This document shows, in pieces, positions 17,657 to 27,221 of a DNA stretch of 38,632 bases. The position numbers and the translations under genes were made by a program. The notes beneath the pieces are model-generated. The model worked only from the letters and a program-made list of their open reading frames with translations, did no database searches and had not been told where the DNA came from. Numbering within the stretch: position 1 is the first letter of the stretch; every line of letters begins with the position of its first letter. Source of the stretch: an uncultured Helicobacter sp. (GTDB lineage Bacteria > Campylobacterota > Campylobacteria > Campylobacterales > Helicobacteraceae); contig CASFZH010000030.1 in NCBI GenBank assembly GCA_949299115.1, positions 1-38,632 on the forward strand, given 5' to 3'.

Positions 17657-17698
17657 TTTTAATACTTTAAAGTACTAAAATATTGTGTATTTTTAGTA
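17657..17698. promoter_or_regulatory. Palindromic operator-like region between ccoN and miaA
   Basis: TTTTAATACTTT (17657-17668) and AAAGTACTAAAA (17669-17680) form a 24-bp palindrome with one mismatch. The right arm is repeated in inverted form as TTTTAGTA at 17691-17698, so three half-sites lie in 42 bases. The region is upstream of both the cbb3 operon and miaA. It resembles a dimeric regulator site; which protein binds is unknown. Confidence 0.5.
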
Positions 17699-17758
17699 TA
17701 CTTAAGAAAGCAAATACTCAATACAAGAAAACAGCAAAAATACAGCACAAAGACAACT

Positions 17759-18745
17759 ATGAATCTAGATTCATCGCATTCACATGCAAATACCAGCATT
17801 ACACGTACCTTGAAATATAACCACGCAAATATTCCAAAGATTATTGCAATTATCGGACCAACTTGTAGCGGTAAAAGCAATTTATCATTACAACTTGCAC
17901 CGTTTTTGCACGCCTACATTTTTTCTATTGATTCATTAAGTATTTATCAAGAGATTAATATTGCTTCAGCTAAACCAAGTTCAAAAGAATTAAGTCTTGT
18001 GCGTCATTTTGCCATTGATATTCTTAAACCAAATGAAAAAGTACACGCTGGAATTTTTATAGATCTTTTACATGAAGCTATAAAAATCTGTCAACAAGAT
18101 TCCAAAAACCTCATTATTGTTGGAGGAAGCAGCTTTTACTTGAAGTCCATTATACAAGGATTAAGCCCAAGGTTAGATAGCAACACACAAGCAAATCCTA
18201 TTTTTTATAAACTCTTAAAAATGCCACTATCTGAGCAATACAAATTCTTACAAAAAATTGATAATAAATACGCAATGAATATTCAACCAACGGATACATA
18301 TAGAATTCAAAAAGGCTTAGAAATATTTGCTTTCACTAATCTTAATCCGACACAATTTTTTCTACAAAATCCACCCACCCCATTTCCTTTACCAATTCAA
18401 ATTTACAATCTTTGCATTCATAAAGATGAATTGCATAATAAAATTCATAAACGTACCAAACAGATGATTCAAAACGGTATTCTTAATGAAGCCAAAACTA
18501 TTTTAGAACAATATGGACACAATATCCAGCCATTCAAGTCCATTGGGCTTAAGGAGTGTTTAATGTTTTTACAAGGGAATCTTGATTATGCACATCTAGA
18601 ATCACTTATTACCACGCATACTAAACAGCTTGCAAAACGTCAAAATACTTTTAATCGCTCACAATTCAAAAATACCATTATGCTCGATACCCATTGTAAT
18701 CTAACACAGATTATAGACAGCATAGTTACAACACTAAAGATATAA
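17759..18745 (+). CDS. miaA: tRNA dimethylallyltransferase MiaA
   Basis: A 328-residue enzyme that transfers a dimethylallyl group to N6 of A37 in tRNAs reading U-starting codons. The P-loop is IIGPTCSGKSN (about residues 32-42). The family motifs DSLSIYQEINIASAKPS and IIVGGSSFYLKSIIQGLSP follow, and FKSIGLKECL and AKRQNTFNRSQF are present near the C-terminus. An N-terminal extension of about 25 residues precedes the core, so an internal start is conceivable. It is transcribed divergently from the cbb3 operon. Confidence 0.94.
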   Translation: MNLDSSHSHANTSITRTLKYNHANIPKIIAIIGPTCSGKSNLSLQLAPFLHAYIFSIDSLSIYQEINIASAKPSSKELSLVRHFAIDILKPNEKVHAGIFIDLLHEAIKICQQDSKNLIIVGGSSFYLKSIIQGLSPRLDSNTQANPIFYKLLKMPLSEQYKFLQKIDNKYAMNIQPTDTYRIQKGLEIFAFTNLNPTQFFLQNPPTPFPLPIQIYNLCIHKDELHNKIHKRTKQMIQNGILNEAKTILEQYGHNIQPFKSIGLKECLMFLQGNLDYAHLESLITTHTKQLAKRQNTFNRSQFKNTIMLDTHCNLTQIIDSIVTTLKI

Positions 18746-18927
18746 TTTTGAAACTATATATTCGCATGCTAAATAGCTTATTATATTCTTGCATAAAAGA
18801 ATCGGAATGCCCTACATAACAAATATACAACATTTTGCATAAAAATTAATAAAAGTTTAATGTAAAAAATAATAATATTAAACAATTTTTTCATAAAATC
18901 AAATTTTTTACAATAAGGATTTTTTAC

Positions 18928-20142
18928 ATGCTTAAAAAGATGCTAGTAATGAGTATGGCCTGTGCAATATCATGCAACATAAGTTTTAGCAAACCAACAA
19001 GAGCATTGGATCTTGCAGAAATTGTCCTGAGTGAAACTGAAAAAAGTGGTATAAGACATGTTTGTCATGGTAATGATAGAGAGGCAAACTGCCATATTAG
19101 AGATATTGTAAATTCATATTTACAAATAAAAAATATTTATATGAATATTGCATTAACTGATTTTACATTAAAACAAAAGTTTTCAGCAGATATAGAGATG
19201 AATTTGGGAAAATATGCTGACTATAATATTTTTATTCCAAAAAATATTGTATGCGAAGCTGAATCTCATCTTAAAGATTTAGAAAATCTTAATACAGGAT
19301 CTTGCACCCTTAAATCAGATGTTGCCACTTTAGAAATAGATATGCAAGACGTAATGCAATCTAAAAAATTTCGCTACAAAACAATGTTTAATGCTGTGCG
19401 GCATTTCATGGAGACCATAACATATTTTTCTAATAAATTTGAAAAAATTCAATCACTTTATGCTAAAGATTCAGAAACATTGCGAGAACAACGCGATAAC
19501 GACCTAAGACGTCTTTATGCAGAAGAAAACACAAAACAAAATAGTTACGAAATACACATGGTGCGAGAAGCATACGAAATTAATAGTGATGCATTAACCA
19601 AACGTTATGTCGCTGATACACAAAAAAATATGGATAATTTTATTTCATGGCTTAAACAATATAATATAGATATTAAAGAAATAAAAATATATCTTAAAAC
19701 TAAAAAGCTTGCTGAATCGCTCTTTGCAATATATGCAAAAGATTTCTTAAATTTCAATGAAAATGCCCCTCTTTCTAATGAGGAAAAAAAGCAAAGAGAA
19801 GAAGAAAAAAAGCGTATTACAGCTGAATACTATGCTGGATTAGAACTCATACGTGCAGCAGCAATCACTTTTGTATCACAAAGTCCGTATCTCAATGAAC
19901 ATCTTAAAAAGAACCTAACTAAAGTTGTTAGTGAACATGCAAAGCTTTTTGATCCAAATTCACACAAAAGAAGTTTAAAAATTCTTGTGCAACACCTTAG
20001 CGATAAGCCAATCAATCTTGGTGAACAAGTAGAAAAATTGAAAAATGCAGATGATAGAGATACGAAATTACAAATTCTTTTTGAAATTATCAATCAGTAT
20101 GATATTAAAGTTGTCCGGTATTGGCCTAATTTTAATTTATAG
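18928..20142 (+). CDS. Exported protein of unknown function
   Basis: A 404-residue protein I do not recognise. An N-terminal signal peptide (MLKKMLVMSMACAISCNISF, then cleavage near Ser21/Lys22) indicates export to the periplasm. The mature part has four cysteines near its N-terminus (about residues 46, 55, 112 and 125) that could form two disulphides. A long helical region rich in Lys, Glu and Arg (about 165-300) suggests coiled coil. There is no membrane helix beyond the signal. AAGGA precedes the ATG. It stands alone between miaA and thyX, with gaps of about 180 and 240 bases. Confidence 0.85.
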   Translation: MLKKMLVMSMACAISCNISFSKPTRALDLAEIVLSETEKSGIRHVCHGNDREANCHIRDIVNSYLQIKNIYMNIALTDFTLKQKFSADIEMNLGKYADYNIFIPKNIVCEAESHLKDLENLNTGSCTLKSDVATLEIDMQDVMQSKKFRYKTMFNAVRHFMETITYFSNKFEKIQSLYAKDSETLREQRDNDLRRLYAEENTKQNSYEIHMVREAYEINSDALTKRYVADTQKNMDNFISWLKQYNIDIKEIKIYLKTKKLAESLFAIYAKDFLNFNENAPLSNEEKKQREEEKKRITAEYYAGLELIRAAAITFVSQSPYLNEHLKKNLTKVVSEHAKLFDPNSHKRSLKILVQHLSDKPINLGEQVEKLKNADDRDTKLQILFEIINQYDIKVVRYWPNFNL

Positions 20143-20339
20143 TCATCATAGTTATGTGTAGCTTAGTATGAATTCGCACCTTAAGTTATAGAACTTAAAT
20201 GTTTTAGGATAAAATTTACTATGTTTAACTCAAAGTCGGACAGAATTGGCGGATACTATTGATTATAAAATAAATTACAAATGATCTTGGTTATCTCAAA
20301 TTATATCATTTGGTATTAATTAAAATCTATAACTTTAAT

Positions 20340-20364
20340 ATACAGGATTCACAAAATCCTGTAT
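20340..20364 (+). promoter_or_regulatory. Perfect hairpin just upstream of thyX
   Basis: ATACAGGATT and AATCCTGTAT form a 10-bp perfect stem around the 5-base loop CACAA, ending 19 bases before the thyX start. There is no U tract after it, so a simple terminator is less likely than a leader element affecting thyX translation. It could still end transcription from the gene at 18928. Confidence 0.5.
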
Positions 20365-20383
20365 TATACTAAAATTAAGGACA

Positions 20384-21079
20384 ATGATGTCTTCTACTCA
20401 ATTAGAGCCATATAATATTAATATCCAAAGTCAAATACATATCAATCTTTTACATTACACACCACTCAACGTATGTGCTAAGGCTATACGTACATGTTGG
20501 GATAGTCATGCCAAAAGCGATAATGGTGGTAATGTTGATAAGGATTTAATCTATCGTGTGGGCAACAAAAATAAACATAAATCCACACTAGAACATTTAG
20601 TTTATTCTTTCGAAATTATAGGCATCTCACGTGCCTGCCTACAAGAATTAAGTAGACATAGAATCGCAAGCTTATCTGTTAAAAGCACAAGATATACACT
20701 CAAAGAATTACGAAAAGAAATAAGTTTTTGTATAGACTCTAATACATTAGATTCTATACAAAGGGCAAAAAAGTATATTGTTTTTACAAATGATGAAACC
20801 ATTAATAAAATTAACATAGAATCACTAGAAAGGCTTAGGACAATACTGGTCAATGGAACCACAAATGATATTGCTAAATATTGTTTACCAGAATGCTATA
20901 AGACACAATTAGTATGGACAATCAATGCAAGGAGTTTGCAAAATTTCTTGCAATTACGTAGTGCAAAAGTCGCATTACAAGAAATACAGAATCTCGCTAA
21001 AGCCATATTTCATGCGTTGCCTCAAGAGCATTGCTATCTATTTGAGGAGTTTATGAATGATAGCAACACTAAAAACTAA
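20384..21079 (+). CDS. thyX: Flavin-dependent thymidylate synthase ThyX
   Basis: A 231-residue FAD enzyme that makes dTMP from dUMP with methylene-tetrahydrofolate and NADPH, replacing ThyA. The diagnostic ThyX motif is complete: RHRIASLSVKSTRY at residues 91-104, with upstream ELS. HKSTLEHLVYSFEI (about residues 65-78) holds the conserved histidine and the ThyX core. Two ATG codons are adjacent (20384 and 20387). The last 23 bases overlap the start of the secretion ATPase gene, so the two are translationally linked. Confidence 0.95.
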   Translation: MMSSTQLEPYNINIQSQIHINLLHYTPLNVCAKAIRTCWDSHAKSDNGGNVDKDLIYRVGNKNKHKSTLEHLVYSFEIIGISRACLQELSRHRIASLSVKSTRYTLKELRKEISFCIDSNTLDSIQRAKKYIVFTNDETINKINIESLERLRTILVNGTTNDIAKYCLPECYKTQLVWTINARSLQNFLQLRSAKVALQEIQNLAKAIFHALPQEHCYLFEEFMNDSNTKN

Positions 21080-22697
21080 TCCCTATACCTCATCACAACA
21101 ATATTTTGATTCTCTTACAAATGAAGAAAAAACAGAATTTTTAGCATTTCTTTTCACCATTTTGACACATAAAACAATTATATTTTCCAAATTTATTCAT
21201 GCTCATCCATATTTTGAAGAATATATTTTTTCAACAAATTTAGAATCTTATAATCTCACATATTTAGAAAATAATCGCAACATTATCCATGCTGTTATGC
21301 AAATAGAGCAAAAATTTCTACCGAATATCATATTTTGCCATCAAAAAAATAATCAAACATTGCTCGGCATAATTTTACAAGAACCCTTTAGTCGCACGAG
21401 TCAAAGCAGTATTACCAAACAAATAGTTTCACATTATAATAACACACCATTACAATTTTATATCTGCAAACAAAGCTTTTTATATGAGCTTACCCTAGCA
21501 TTAAGCCTTCAGCAACATTTCCATCGTGATGATTTACGTGAAGAACTAGTAAATGACTTATTACAATTTGCAATACAATTTTATGCAAGTGATATTCATT
21601 TGGTATCACAAAACAAACAAGGAAAATGTTTTTTACGCATTGATGGAGTTTTGGTCCATTTTCTAACTTGTAGTATCACACTTTTTACAAAAATCTCACA
21701 AAAATTAAAACTTTTATGTGAACTCGATATTAATGAGACAAGATTCCCGCAAGATGGACATTTCAAAACGCATAAATTACAACAATCTAACAAAGATTCT
21801 TATGCTAATTATTATACCAATAATAATTTGCGAGAGACCATGTCTATAGCACATGATATAAGAATATCATTTTTCCCGACACTTGCTGGAGAAAGCATTG
21901 TTTTACGTATCCCACATTGTAGCCATCAATTTTCTAGTCTTGATTCCATGCAAATTGATACTACCATTTTAGAATCTCTAAAAACAAATCTTTTAGCAAA
22001 ACATGGCTTGATACTTATTAGTGGACCAACAGGAAGCGGTAAAAGCACATTATTATATAATTGTTTGCGATTTCTAAATGATGGTACAAAAAAAATTATT
22101 ACCATAGAAGATCCTGTTGAACAAGAAATTATAGGCATTACGCAATGTCAAATCAATGAAGACATTAATCTCTCATTTGCTACAGCATTAAAATATATTC
22201 TACGACAAGATCCAGATATTATTATGGTTGGTGAAATACGAGATTTTGACACCCTTGCTATAACACTCCGTGCTGCACTTACAGGACATTTGGTATTAGC
22301 AAGCCTTCATTCAAGTGATTGCATATCAAGCCTTGCAAGATTAAAAGATTTAGGAGCAAAAGAATATTTATTAGATTCTGTATTAAAGTGCATCATTGCT
22401 CAACGATTGCTAAAAACACTTTGTCCTCATTGCAAACAAGAGATTAATGGCAAAATGCAGGCTACTGGCTGCCAAATATGTTATCATCAGGGATACGGAA
22501 GAAGAATATTGATACAAGAAATCCTTGATTTAACAAAGAAAACAGATTCCATGCCACATAATAACGATAAGCCAATATCCCAATCTCTCTCTCTATCAGA
22601 AAATAACAAGAACTTCTACCATTCTATATCATTAAAGCAACAAGCCTATTCATTATGGCAGCAAGGTATCATCGGATATGAAGAAAGTTTGGTATAA
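21057..22697 (+). CDS. GspE/PilB-family secretion ATPase, CtsE-like
   Basis: A 546-residue hexameric ATPase of the type II secretion/type IV pilus family. The Walker A motif GPTGSGKS is at 323-330, an Asp box region around 351-353 (EDP), the Walker B motif IIMVGEIRD at 388-396, and a His box in TGHLVLASLHSSD (409-421). A four-cysteine zinc site is formed by CPHC (456-459) and CQIC (472-475). The N-terminal third is poorly conserved. In Campylobacter the comparable CtsE drives the transformation system, so DNA uptake is the likely role. No pseudopilin or GspF-type gene is adjacent, so the partner is not fixed by context. Confidence 0.88.
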   Translation: MIATLKTNPYTSSQQYFDSLTNEEKTEFLAFLFTILTHKTIIFSKFIHAHPYFEEYIFSTNLESYNLTYLENNRNIIHAVMQIEQKFLPNIIFCHQKNNQTLLGIILQEPFSRTSQSSITKQIVSHYNNTPLQFYICKQSFLYELTLALSLQQHFHRDDLREELVNDLLQFAIQFYASDIHLVSQNKQGKCFLRIDGVLVHFLTCSITLFTKISQKLKLLCELDINETRFPQDGHFKTHKLQQSNKDSYANYYTNNNLRETMSIAHDIRISFFPTLAGESIVLRIPHCSHQFSSLDSMQIDTTILESLKTNLLAKHGLILISGPTGSGKSTLLYNCLRFLNDGTKKIITIEDPVEQEIIGITQCQINEDINLSFATALKYILRQDPDIIMVGEIRDFDTLAITLRAALTGHLVLASLHSSDCISSLARLKDLGAKEYLLDSVLKCIIAQRLLKTLCPHCKQEINGKMQATGCQICYHQGYGRRILIQEILDLTKKTDSMPHNNDKPISQSLSLSENNKNFYHSISLKQQAYSLWQQGIIGYEESLV

Positions 22698-22707
22698 GTA
22701 TCAATAT

Positions 22708-23487
22708 ATGAAACATTGCATTATTATAATACAGTATGCCTTTCTTTGTTTATTATGCACACAATTTTGCATGTATGCCAATGATATTACGCAATTTTCA
22801 TCAGATGAAAACAGTAGCTTCCTACATACTCCCAGCACCTCTGAATTACAAACAAGTATCGAATTAACACGTAACACAAAAGTCAGAGAATCACAGAATG
22901 CACAACAAATATCACTTTTACGCAAAGCAAACACACAACGTAATGGAGTTTATCTTATGGTAGTAGGAAATGTGATTCCAATACAGAGGTTGGCAGGTAA
23001 TGAAACAATTGTCGGATATAGCATGGGAATGGGGCTTAGATCTGGAGTTATAAGCTATTTAGACAATTACATCGGAATACGTGGTTATTTTTCCCTTGAT
23101 TTCACTAATGATAAATTATCTCCTATAAAAAAACAACAAGATTCTCATAATGGAACATTTCTTATGGCAAGCCTTGGTGTAGATATTTTAATAGATTTTT
23201 TCATCGGCAAACAATATAAAAACACAATGGGTTTTTTCATAGGAGTTGGGGCTGGGGCTCTAGTCTATTTTGACCTTACGACACCCATTATTATTCCCAA
23301 TGCCGAATCTATTAATACAAAAATAACTGCCAATGTTATGGTACAAGGTGGTATAAGTACAGTTCTTTCTTATAAACATCGAATAGAAGTTGGTGTCCGA
23401 TTTTTGCCCACACAATCCCTAGGTATAGAAATCGATGGTATATTAGCGGACTACAATTTTTATATGGGATACAGTTATAAATTTTAA
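22708..23487 (+). CDS. Small outer-membrane beta-barrel protein
   Basis: A protein of about 259 residues with a signal peptide (MKHCIIIIQYAFLCLLCTQF, cleaved near Ala24). Amphipathic strands follow, with a glycine-rich centre (GFFIGVGAGALVYFDL), and a C-terminal barrel signature ends in YMGYSYKF. This is the pattern of Helicobacter-type small outer-membrane proteins. The frame is open to an earlier ATG at 22678 inside the preceding ATPase gene, but the signal peptide begins properly at 22708, so I chose that start. It probably shares a transcript with the ATPase and the NYN nuclease. Confidence 0.75.
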   Translation: MKHCIIIIQYAFLCLLCTQFCMYANDITQFSSDENSSFLHTPSTSELQTSIELTRNTKVRESQNAQQISLLRKANTQRNGVYLMVVGNVIPIQRLAGNETIVGYSMGMGLRSGVISYLDNYIGIRGYFSLDFTNDKLSPIKKQQDSHNGTFLMASLGVDILIDFFIGKQYKNTMGFFIGVGAGALVYFDLTTPIIIPNAESINTKITANVMVQGGISTVLSYKHRIEVGVRFLPTQSLGIEIDGILADYNFYMGYSYKF

Positions 23488-23502
23488 ATTATTGGAAATA
23501 AT

Positions 23503-24132
23503 ATGAAACTCACAGTATTTGTAGATTGGGAAAACTTAAGACATGAAATTGAAAAGATTCATCGAGATGAGGCATTCCCACAATTTAATGAAAATGTTAT
23601 AGATTGTGCTAACGCTTATCATATTATGGCACTCATACATTCATTCTTACTCAAAGAAGAAGAGCTAAAAAAAATCTTTTTTTACACAGCTAAACCGCTA
23701 GAATCTGATAAAATCAATGTAGAAAAAGATGAAGAATATCAACTTAGATTAACAAAATTTACGAAATTCCTCGATGATATTGCCAAACTTCCTTTTGTTG
23801 CTACAAGGCTTGGAATCTCAAAATTTCGTGGTTTTGATTCTAATAATCGCCCAATTATTATTCAAAAGCAAGTTGATATGCTTATAGGTCTTGATATTGC
23901 TCACATTGTCTATAATAAACTTACAGATAGAATCTTAATTTTTTCTAAAGATATTGATTTAATTCCGGCTTTAAAATGTGCACGAATTAACGGTATTACA
24001 ACTATCATAGCCAACCTAAAAGATGGTTTTGAGGTAAATCACAGTCTTATTAAACATTCTGATTTAATTCGTTCCCGTAGCTGCAATCAAATTCTTGAAT
24101 ATACAAAAAATGCGTTACATATGGAGTATTAA
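23503..24132 (+). CDS. NYN (PIN-like) domain protein, probable RNase
   Basis: A 209-residue NYN-domain protein, a PIN-like fold whose members cleave RNA. Conserved acidic residues fit the family: Asp8 in VFVDWENLRHE, the Asp in KQVDMLIGLDI, and the pair in IFSKDIDLIPAL (about residues 146-157). No second domain is visible. It starts 15 bases after the outer-membrane protein gene and precedes the GDH-like gene by 27 bases, so it belongs to the same run of genes. Its RNA target is unknown. Confidence 0.82.
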   Translation: MKLTVFVDWENLRHEIEKIHRDEAFPQFNENVIDCANAYHIMALIHSFLLKEEELKKIFFYTAKPLESDKINVEKDEEYQLRLTKFTKFLDDIAKLPFVATRLGISKFRGFDSNNRPIIIQKQVDMLIGLDIAHIVYNKLTDRILIFSKDIDLIPALKCARINGITTIIANLKDGFEVNHSLIKHSDLIRSRSCNQILEYTKNALHMEY

Positions 24133-24159
24133 TAGCCATAAACCATAAAAGGAAAAATA

Positions 24160-25539
24160 ATGCAAAGTATCATAGAATCTTTCTATAAAAACTCTCTTTA
24201 TTCTTGTTATTCTGATTCCCATATAAAGACATGGCTAGACTATATAGAATCAAAAGCATTGACACAAAACGCATATTATAACGTTAAGTCTGCACACAAT
24301 AAAATATCACGCAAAGCCCCACATGATATAATTACTAATAACTCACATTATCAGCTTTCCTCATTATTAGACGATTCCACAATCTTGTCTAAACTCTTTT
24401 TGCCTTCTTTTGAATCTTCTATAGCATTAGATTCTTATATACATGGTTTTTTTAGTCATCTTGCGATTTTTGGACTACAACAAGATTACATACTTATTGA
24501 AATTTATCAACCCAATATAGATTCTAACACATTAGGCATTTATGCCATCAATTATGCCTTTAGTGCTTTTATGCTTGGTTATCAAAACATTGTGATAGCA
24601 TTTACAAATACCCACTTCAAAAAACAAGATACATATCAAGCATGGCAAGAATCTTACAGAAAAATTCTGCAATCTAGCAATATTGCTAAATACCAATGTC
24701 TTTTCAGCATAAGTTTATATGCTTATAATTCACAATTTTATTGCAATACACAATCGCAAGATTCATATTTAGATAAATCGCACAATACCTCATCACATCA
24801 AATCTTTAATAAAGACCAAGAAGTTATTTCAACAAACAACCATCATATTGAAGGCATGTTGCATAGCATTGCCACAATGCTTTATGCACGTCAAATAGAT
24901 ATAAAAAACAAAAGTTGCCTCATTACAGGTTGCGACACAATAAGCACAATGCTTATACAAAGATTACAAGCATTACGTGCAAAACCTATTACTCTAAGTG
25001 ATAAATATGGCTTTATATATGATAAAAAAGGGCTTGATATGGCACTTATTAAAGAATCGCAAGATTCTTTAATATTCGCACCATTACAATATGAAAGCTG
25101 GCTTGAAATATATGCCCACAAAAGAAAATGCGATTTTATCACGCAAAAAGAAGAAATTTGGAATATCTCGGCTTTTGCATATTTCTTATTTGACGATTCG
25201 CTTATGCCATCTCTACAAGATAGCACAAAAATCCTTAAAAATGGTTGTAAATGTATGGTTGAGAATCTTTCATTACATTTTAATAGCATCAAGCTTTTTT
25301 TAGATTCTCGAATCTGCTACATTCCAGCCATACTACTACAAAGTATCATTATTCACTCACTACATGCAGAGTACAATACAACAACATGTAATGTGCTACA
25401 TAAGGATATTGAAAGCCTTCTTAATGCAATCACTCATCATGCTAATGAGGCAAGATTCCCAATTGACATATATCTTGGAATTTTTTTACACTGTTATACA
25501 AACTTATCCTATTATATCTCTAATAATTTGCAGTTTTAA
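24160..25539 (+). CDS. Diverged glutamate-dehydrogenase-like protein, probably catalytically dead
   Basis: A 459-residue protein whose second half follows NAD(P)-dependent glutamate dehydrogenase from memory of the E. coli GdhA sequence (447 residues). KSCLITGCDTISTMLI (251-266) stands for the GSGNV-type nucleotide loop. ALRAKPITLSDKYGFIYD (271-288) matches the following AKVVTxSDSxGTVYD block. ILKNGCKCMVENLSLHFNSI (358-377) and LFLDSRICYIPA (379-390) match the NGxKAVAEGAN and FAPG region. The catalytic blocks of domain I (KGGMRFHP and PMGGGKGG) are not recognisable and the nucleotide-loop glycines are degraded. It is intact and as long as the enzyme, so a non-catalytic or repurposed protein is more likely than a pseudogene. 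It lies directly upstream of recA. Confidence 0.62.
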   Translation: MQSIIESFYKNSLYSCYSDSHIKTWLDYIESKALTQNAYYNVKSAHNKISRKAPHDIITNNSHYQLSSLLDDSTILSKLFLPSFESSIALDSYIHGFFSHLAIFGLQQDYILIEIYQPNIDSNTLGIYAINYAFSAFMLGYQNIVIAFTNTHFKKQDTYQAWQESYRKILQSSNIAKYQCLFSISLYAYNSQFYCNTQSQDSYLDKSHNTSSHQIFNKDQEVISTNNHHIEGMLHSIATMLYARQIDIKNKSCLITGCDTISTMLIQRLQALRAKPITLSDKYGFIYDKKGLDMALIKESQDSLIFAPLQYESWLEIYAHKRKCDFITQKEEIWNISAFAYFLFDDSLMPSLQDSTKILKNGCKCMVENLSLHFNSIKLFLDSRICYIPAILLQSIIIHSLHAEYNTTTCNVLHKDIESLLNAITHHANEARFPIDIYLGIFLHCYTNLSYYISNNLQF

Positions 25540-25608
25540 GCTTAAATACAAATATTTCTCAACATTATAATGATAGAATCACGAAAATTTGATACAAGGT
25601 GAATAATA

Positions 25609-26646
25609 ATGCAGGTTGATTCAAATAAGCAAAAAGCCTTAGAGAGTGCAATCAAACAAATTGACAAAGCTTTTGGTAAAGGCATGTTAGTAAGGCTTGG
25701 AGACAAGCAAGTTGAAAAAATAGATTCTATATCTACAGGTTCACTGGGATTAGATTTAGCACTTGGAATAGGTGGAATCCCAAAGGGGAGAATTATAGAA
25801 ATATATGGTCCAGAATCAAGTGGTAAAACCACACTCTCTTTGCAAATCATAGCAGAATGTCAACGTAATGGTGGCGTGTGTGCCTTTATTGATGCAGAAC
25901 ATGCACTAGATGTATATTATGCAAAGAATTTGGGAGTAGACACAGAAAATTTGCTCGTTAGTCAACCAGATAACGGTGAACAAGCCTTAGAAATTTTAGA
26001 AACAATCACACGTAGCGGAGCTGTTGATTTAGTCGTTGTAGATTCTGTCGCTGCACTTACCCCAAAAGCAGAAATTGACGGTGATATGGGAGACCAACAC
26101 GTTGGATTACAAGCAAGACTTATGAGTCATGCATTAAGGAAAATCACTGGTGTGCTGTTTAAGATGAATACCACTTTGATTTTTATCAATCAAATTCGTA
26201 TGAAAATCGGTGTTATGGGATATGGTAGCCCAGAGACAACAACAGGAGGTAATGCTCTCAAATTTTATGCAAGTGTTCGCATTGATATTCGCAAAATAGC
26301 AACATTAAAACAAAGTGATACTATTATTGGCAACAGAGCCAAGGCTAAAGTTGTTAAAAACAAAGTAGCCCCACCATTTAGAGAAGCTGAATTTGATATT
26401 ATGTTTGGCGAAGGCATTAGTCGTGAGGGTGAAATCATTGACTATGGTGTAAAACTTGATATTATTGATAAAAGTGGTGCTTGGCTTTCTTATGAGGATA
26501 AGAAAATAGGGCAAGGCAGAGAAAACGCAAAAACATTTCTTAAAGAAAATCCAGAAATTGCGACAGAAATTGCCAACAAAATAAAAGAACAAATTGGCAC
26601 AAGTGATGAAATCATGCCGTTACCAGATGAACCGGAAAACTCTTAA
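25609..26646 (+). CDS. recA: Recombinase A
   Basis: A 345-residue DNA strand-exchange ATPase for homologous recombination, repair and integration of transforming DNA. The P-loop GPESSGKT is at about residues 66-73. [12 protein letters not shown] (Walker B) and the L2/ATP-sensing block [20 protein letters not shown] are intact, and the acidic C-terminal tail ends in [15 protein letters not shown] precedes the ATG. No LexA box is apparent, in line with the lack of a classical SOS system in this group. The enolase gene often found after recA in this phylum is not here; flaG follows instead. Confidence 0.98.
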   Translation: MQVDSNKQKALESAIKQIDKAFGKGMLVRLGDKQVEKIDSISTGSLGLDLALGIGGIPKGRIIEIYGPESSGKTTLSLQIIAECQRNGGVCAFIDAEHALDVYYAKNLGVDTENLLVSQPDNGEQALEILETITRSGAVDLVVVDSVAALTPKAEIDGDMGDQHVGLQARLMSHALRKITGVLFKMNTTLIFINQIRMKIGVMGYGSPETTTGGNALKFYASVRIDIRKIATLKQSDTIIGNRAKAKVVKNKVAPPFREAEFDIMFGEGISREGEIIDYGVKLDIIDKSGAWLSYEDKKIGQGRENAKTFLKENPEIATEIANKIKEQIGTSDEIMPLPDEPENS

Positions 26647-26686
26647 AATTATATGTCTTGTTGTTATTTGAATTATTTAGAAAATA

Positions 26687-26713
26687 TAAAAATAAACCAT
26701 TTTTTGCCGATAG
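26687..26713 (+). promoter_or_regulatory. Sigma28 (FliA) promoter of flaG
   Basis: TAAA at 26687-26690 and GCCGATAG at 26706-26713 are separated by exactly 15 bases, a near-perfect match to the flagellar sigma28 consensus TAAA-N15-GCCGATAA. It lies 65 bases before the flaG start and places flaG in the late flagellar class, independent of recA. Confidence 0.8.
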
Positions 26714-26778
26714 TTCGTTATAATTACTACATTTTAGGATAATTATATTAAATTATTCGATTTTACAAGGAGGCTATA

Positions 26779-27165
26779 ATGGAGATACAAGGAAGTTCAT
26801 TGACACCATTGCAACGTCAAATTATGACAGCTTTCATTAATGCGGGAGGATCTTATGATGGTGGTCCTGCTGTACAGCCTGTGAGACAACCTATCGTAGA
26901 TGAAAGCAATAGAATCCAGAGGCAACAAGATAATAATGAATTACGCGAACAAATGGTAGCACTTTCAAAAAAACTACAAGAAGAAATGGAAAAAGCTAGC
27001 ACTAATATCGATTTTTCTTACAATGATGATATTAAAGCTCTAGTAGTAACCGTACGCGAACCGACTGGGCAACGTGTAATTAGAGAAATTCCTTCACAAG
27101 AAGCTATTGAATTAATGCGAAAAATGCGCGAAATGGTTGGTAATATTTTTGATGAATATGTGTAA
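26779..27165 (+). CDS. flaG: FlaG family flagellar protein
   Basis: A 128-residue FlaG protein, which limits flagellar filament length in Campylobacterota. A polar N-terminus and a helix (about residues 47-72) precede the conserved core IKALVVTVREPTGQRVIREI. The C-terminal helix IELMRKMREMVGNIFDEYV completes the family pattern. AAGGAGG lies six bases before the ATG, and a sigma28 promoter lies upstream. The usual neighbour fliD is absent; a nuclease gene follows. Confidence 0.9.
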   Translation: MEIQGSSLTPLQRQIMTAFINAGGSYDGGPAVQPVRQPIVDESNRIQRQQDNNELREQMVALSKKLQEEMEKASTNIDFSYNDDIKALVVTVREPTGQRVIREIPSQEAIELMRKMREMVGNIFDEYV

Positions 27166-27221
27166 AAAGAATCATATCCGACAACTTTAAAAATCATATA
27201 CTACTAAGTTTGTTGGAATCT

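Noticed and set aside
20181-20198. Hairpin TTAAGTT-ATAG-AACTTAA after the exported unknown
   Set aside because: The stem is short and AT-only with no clear U tract; too weak to call a terminator in this base composition.
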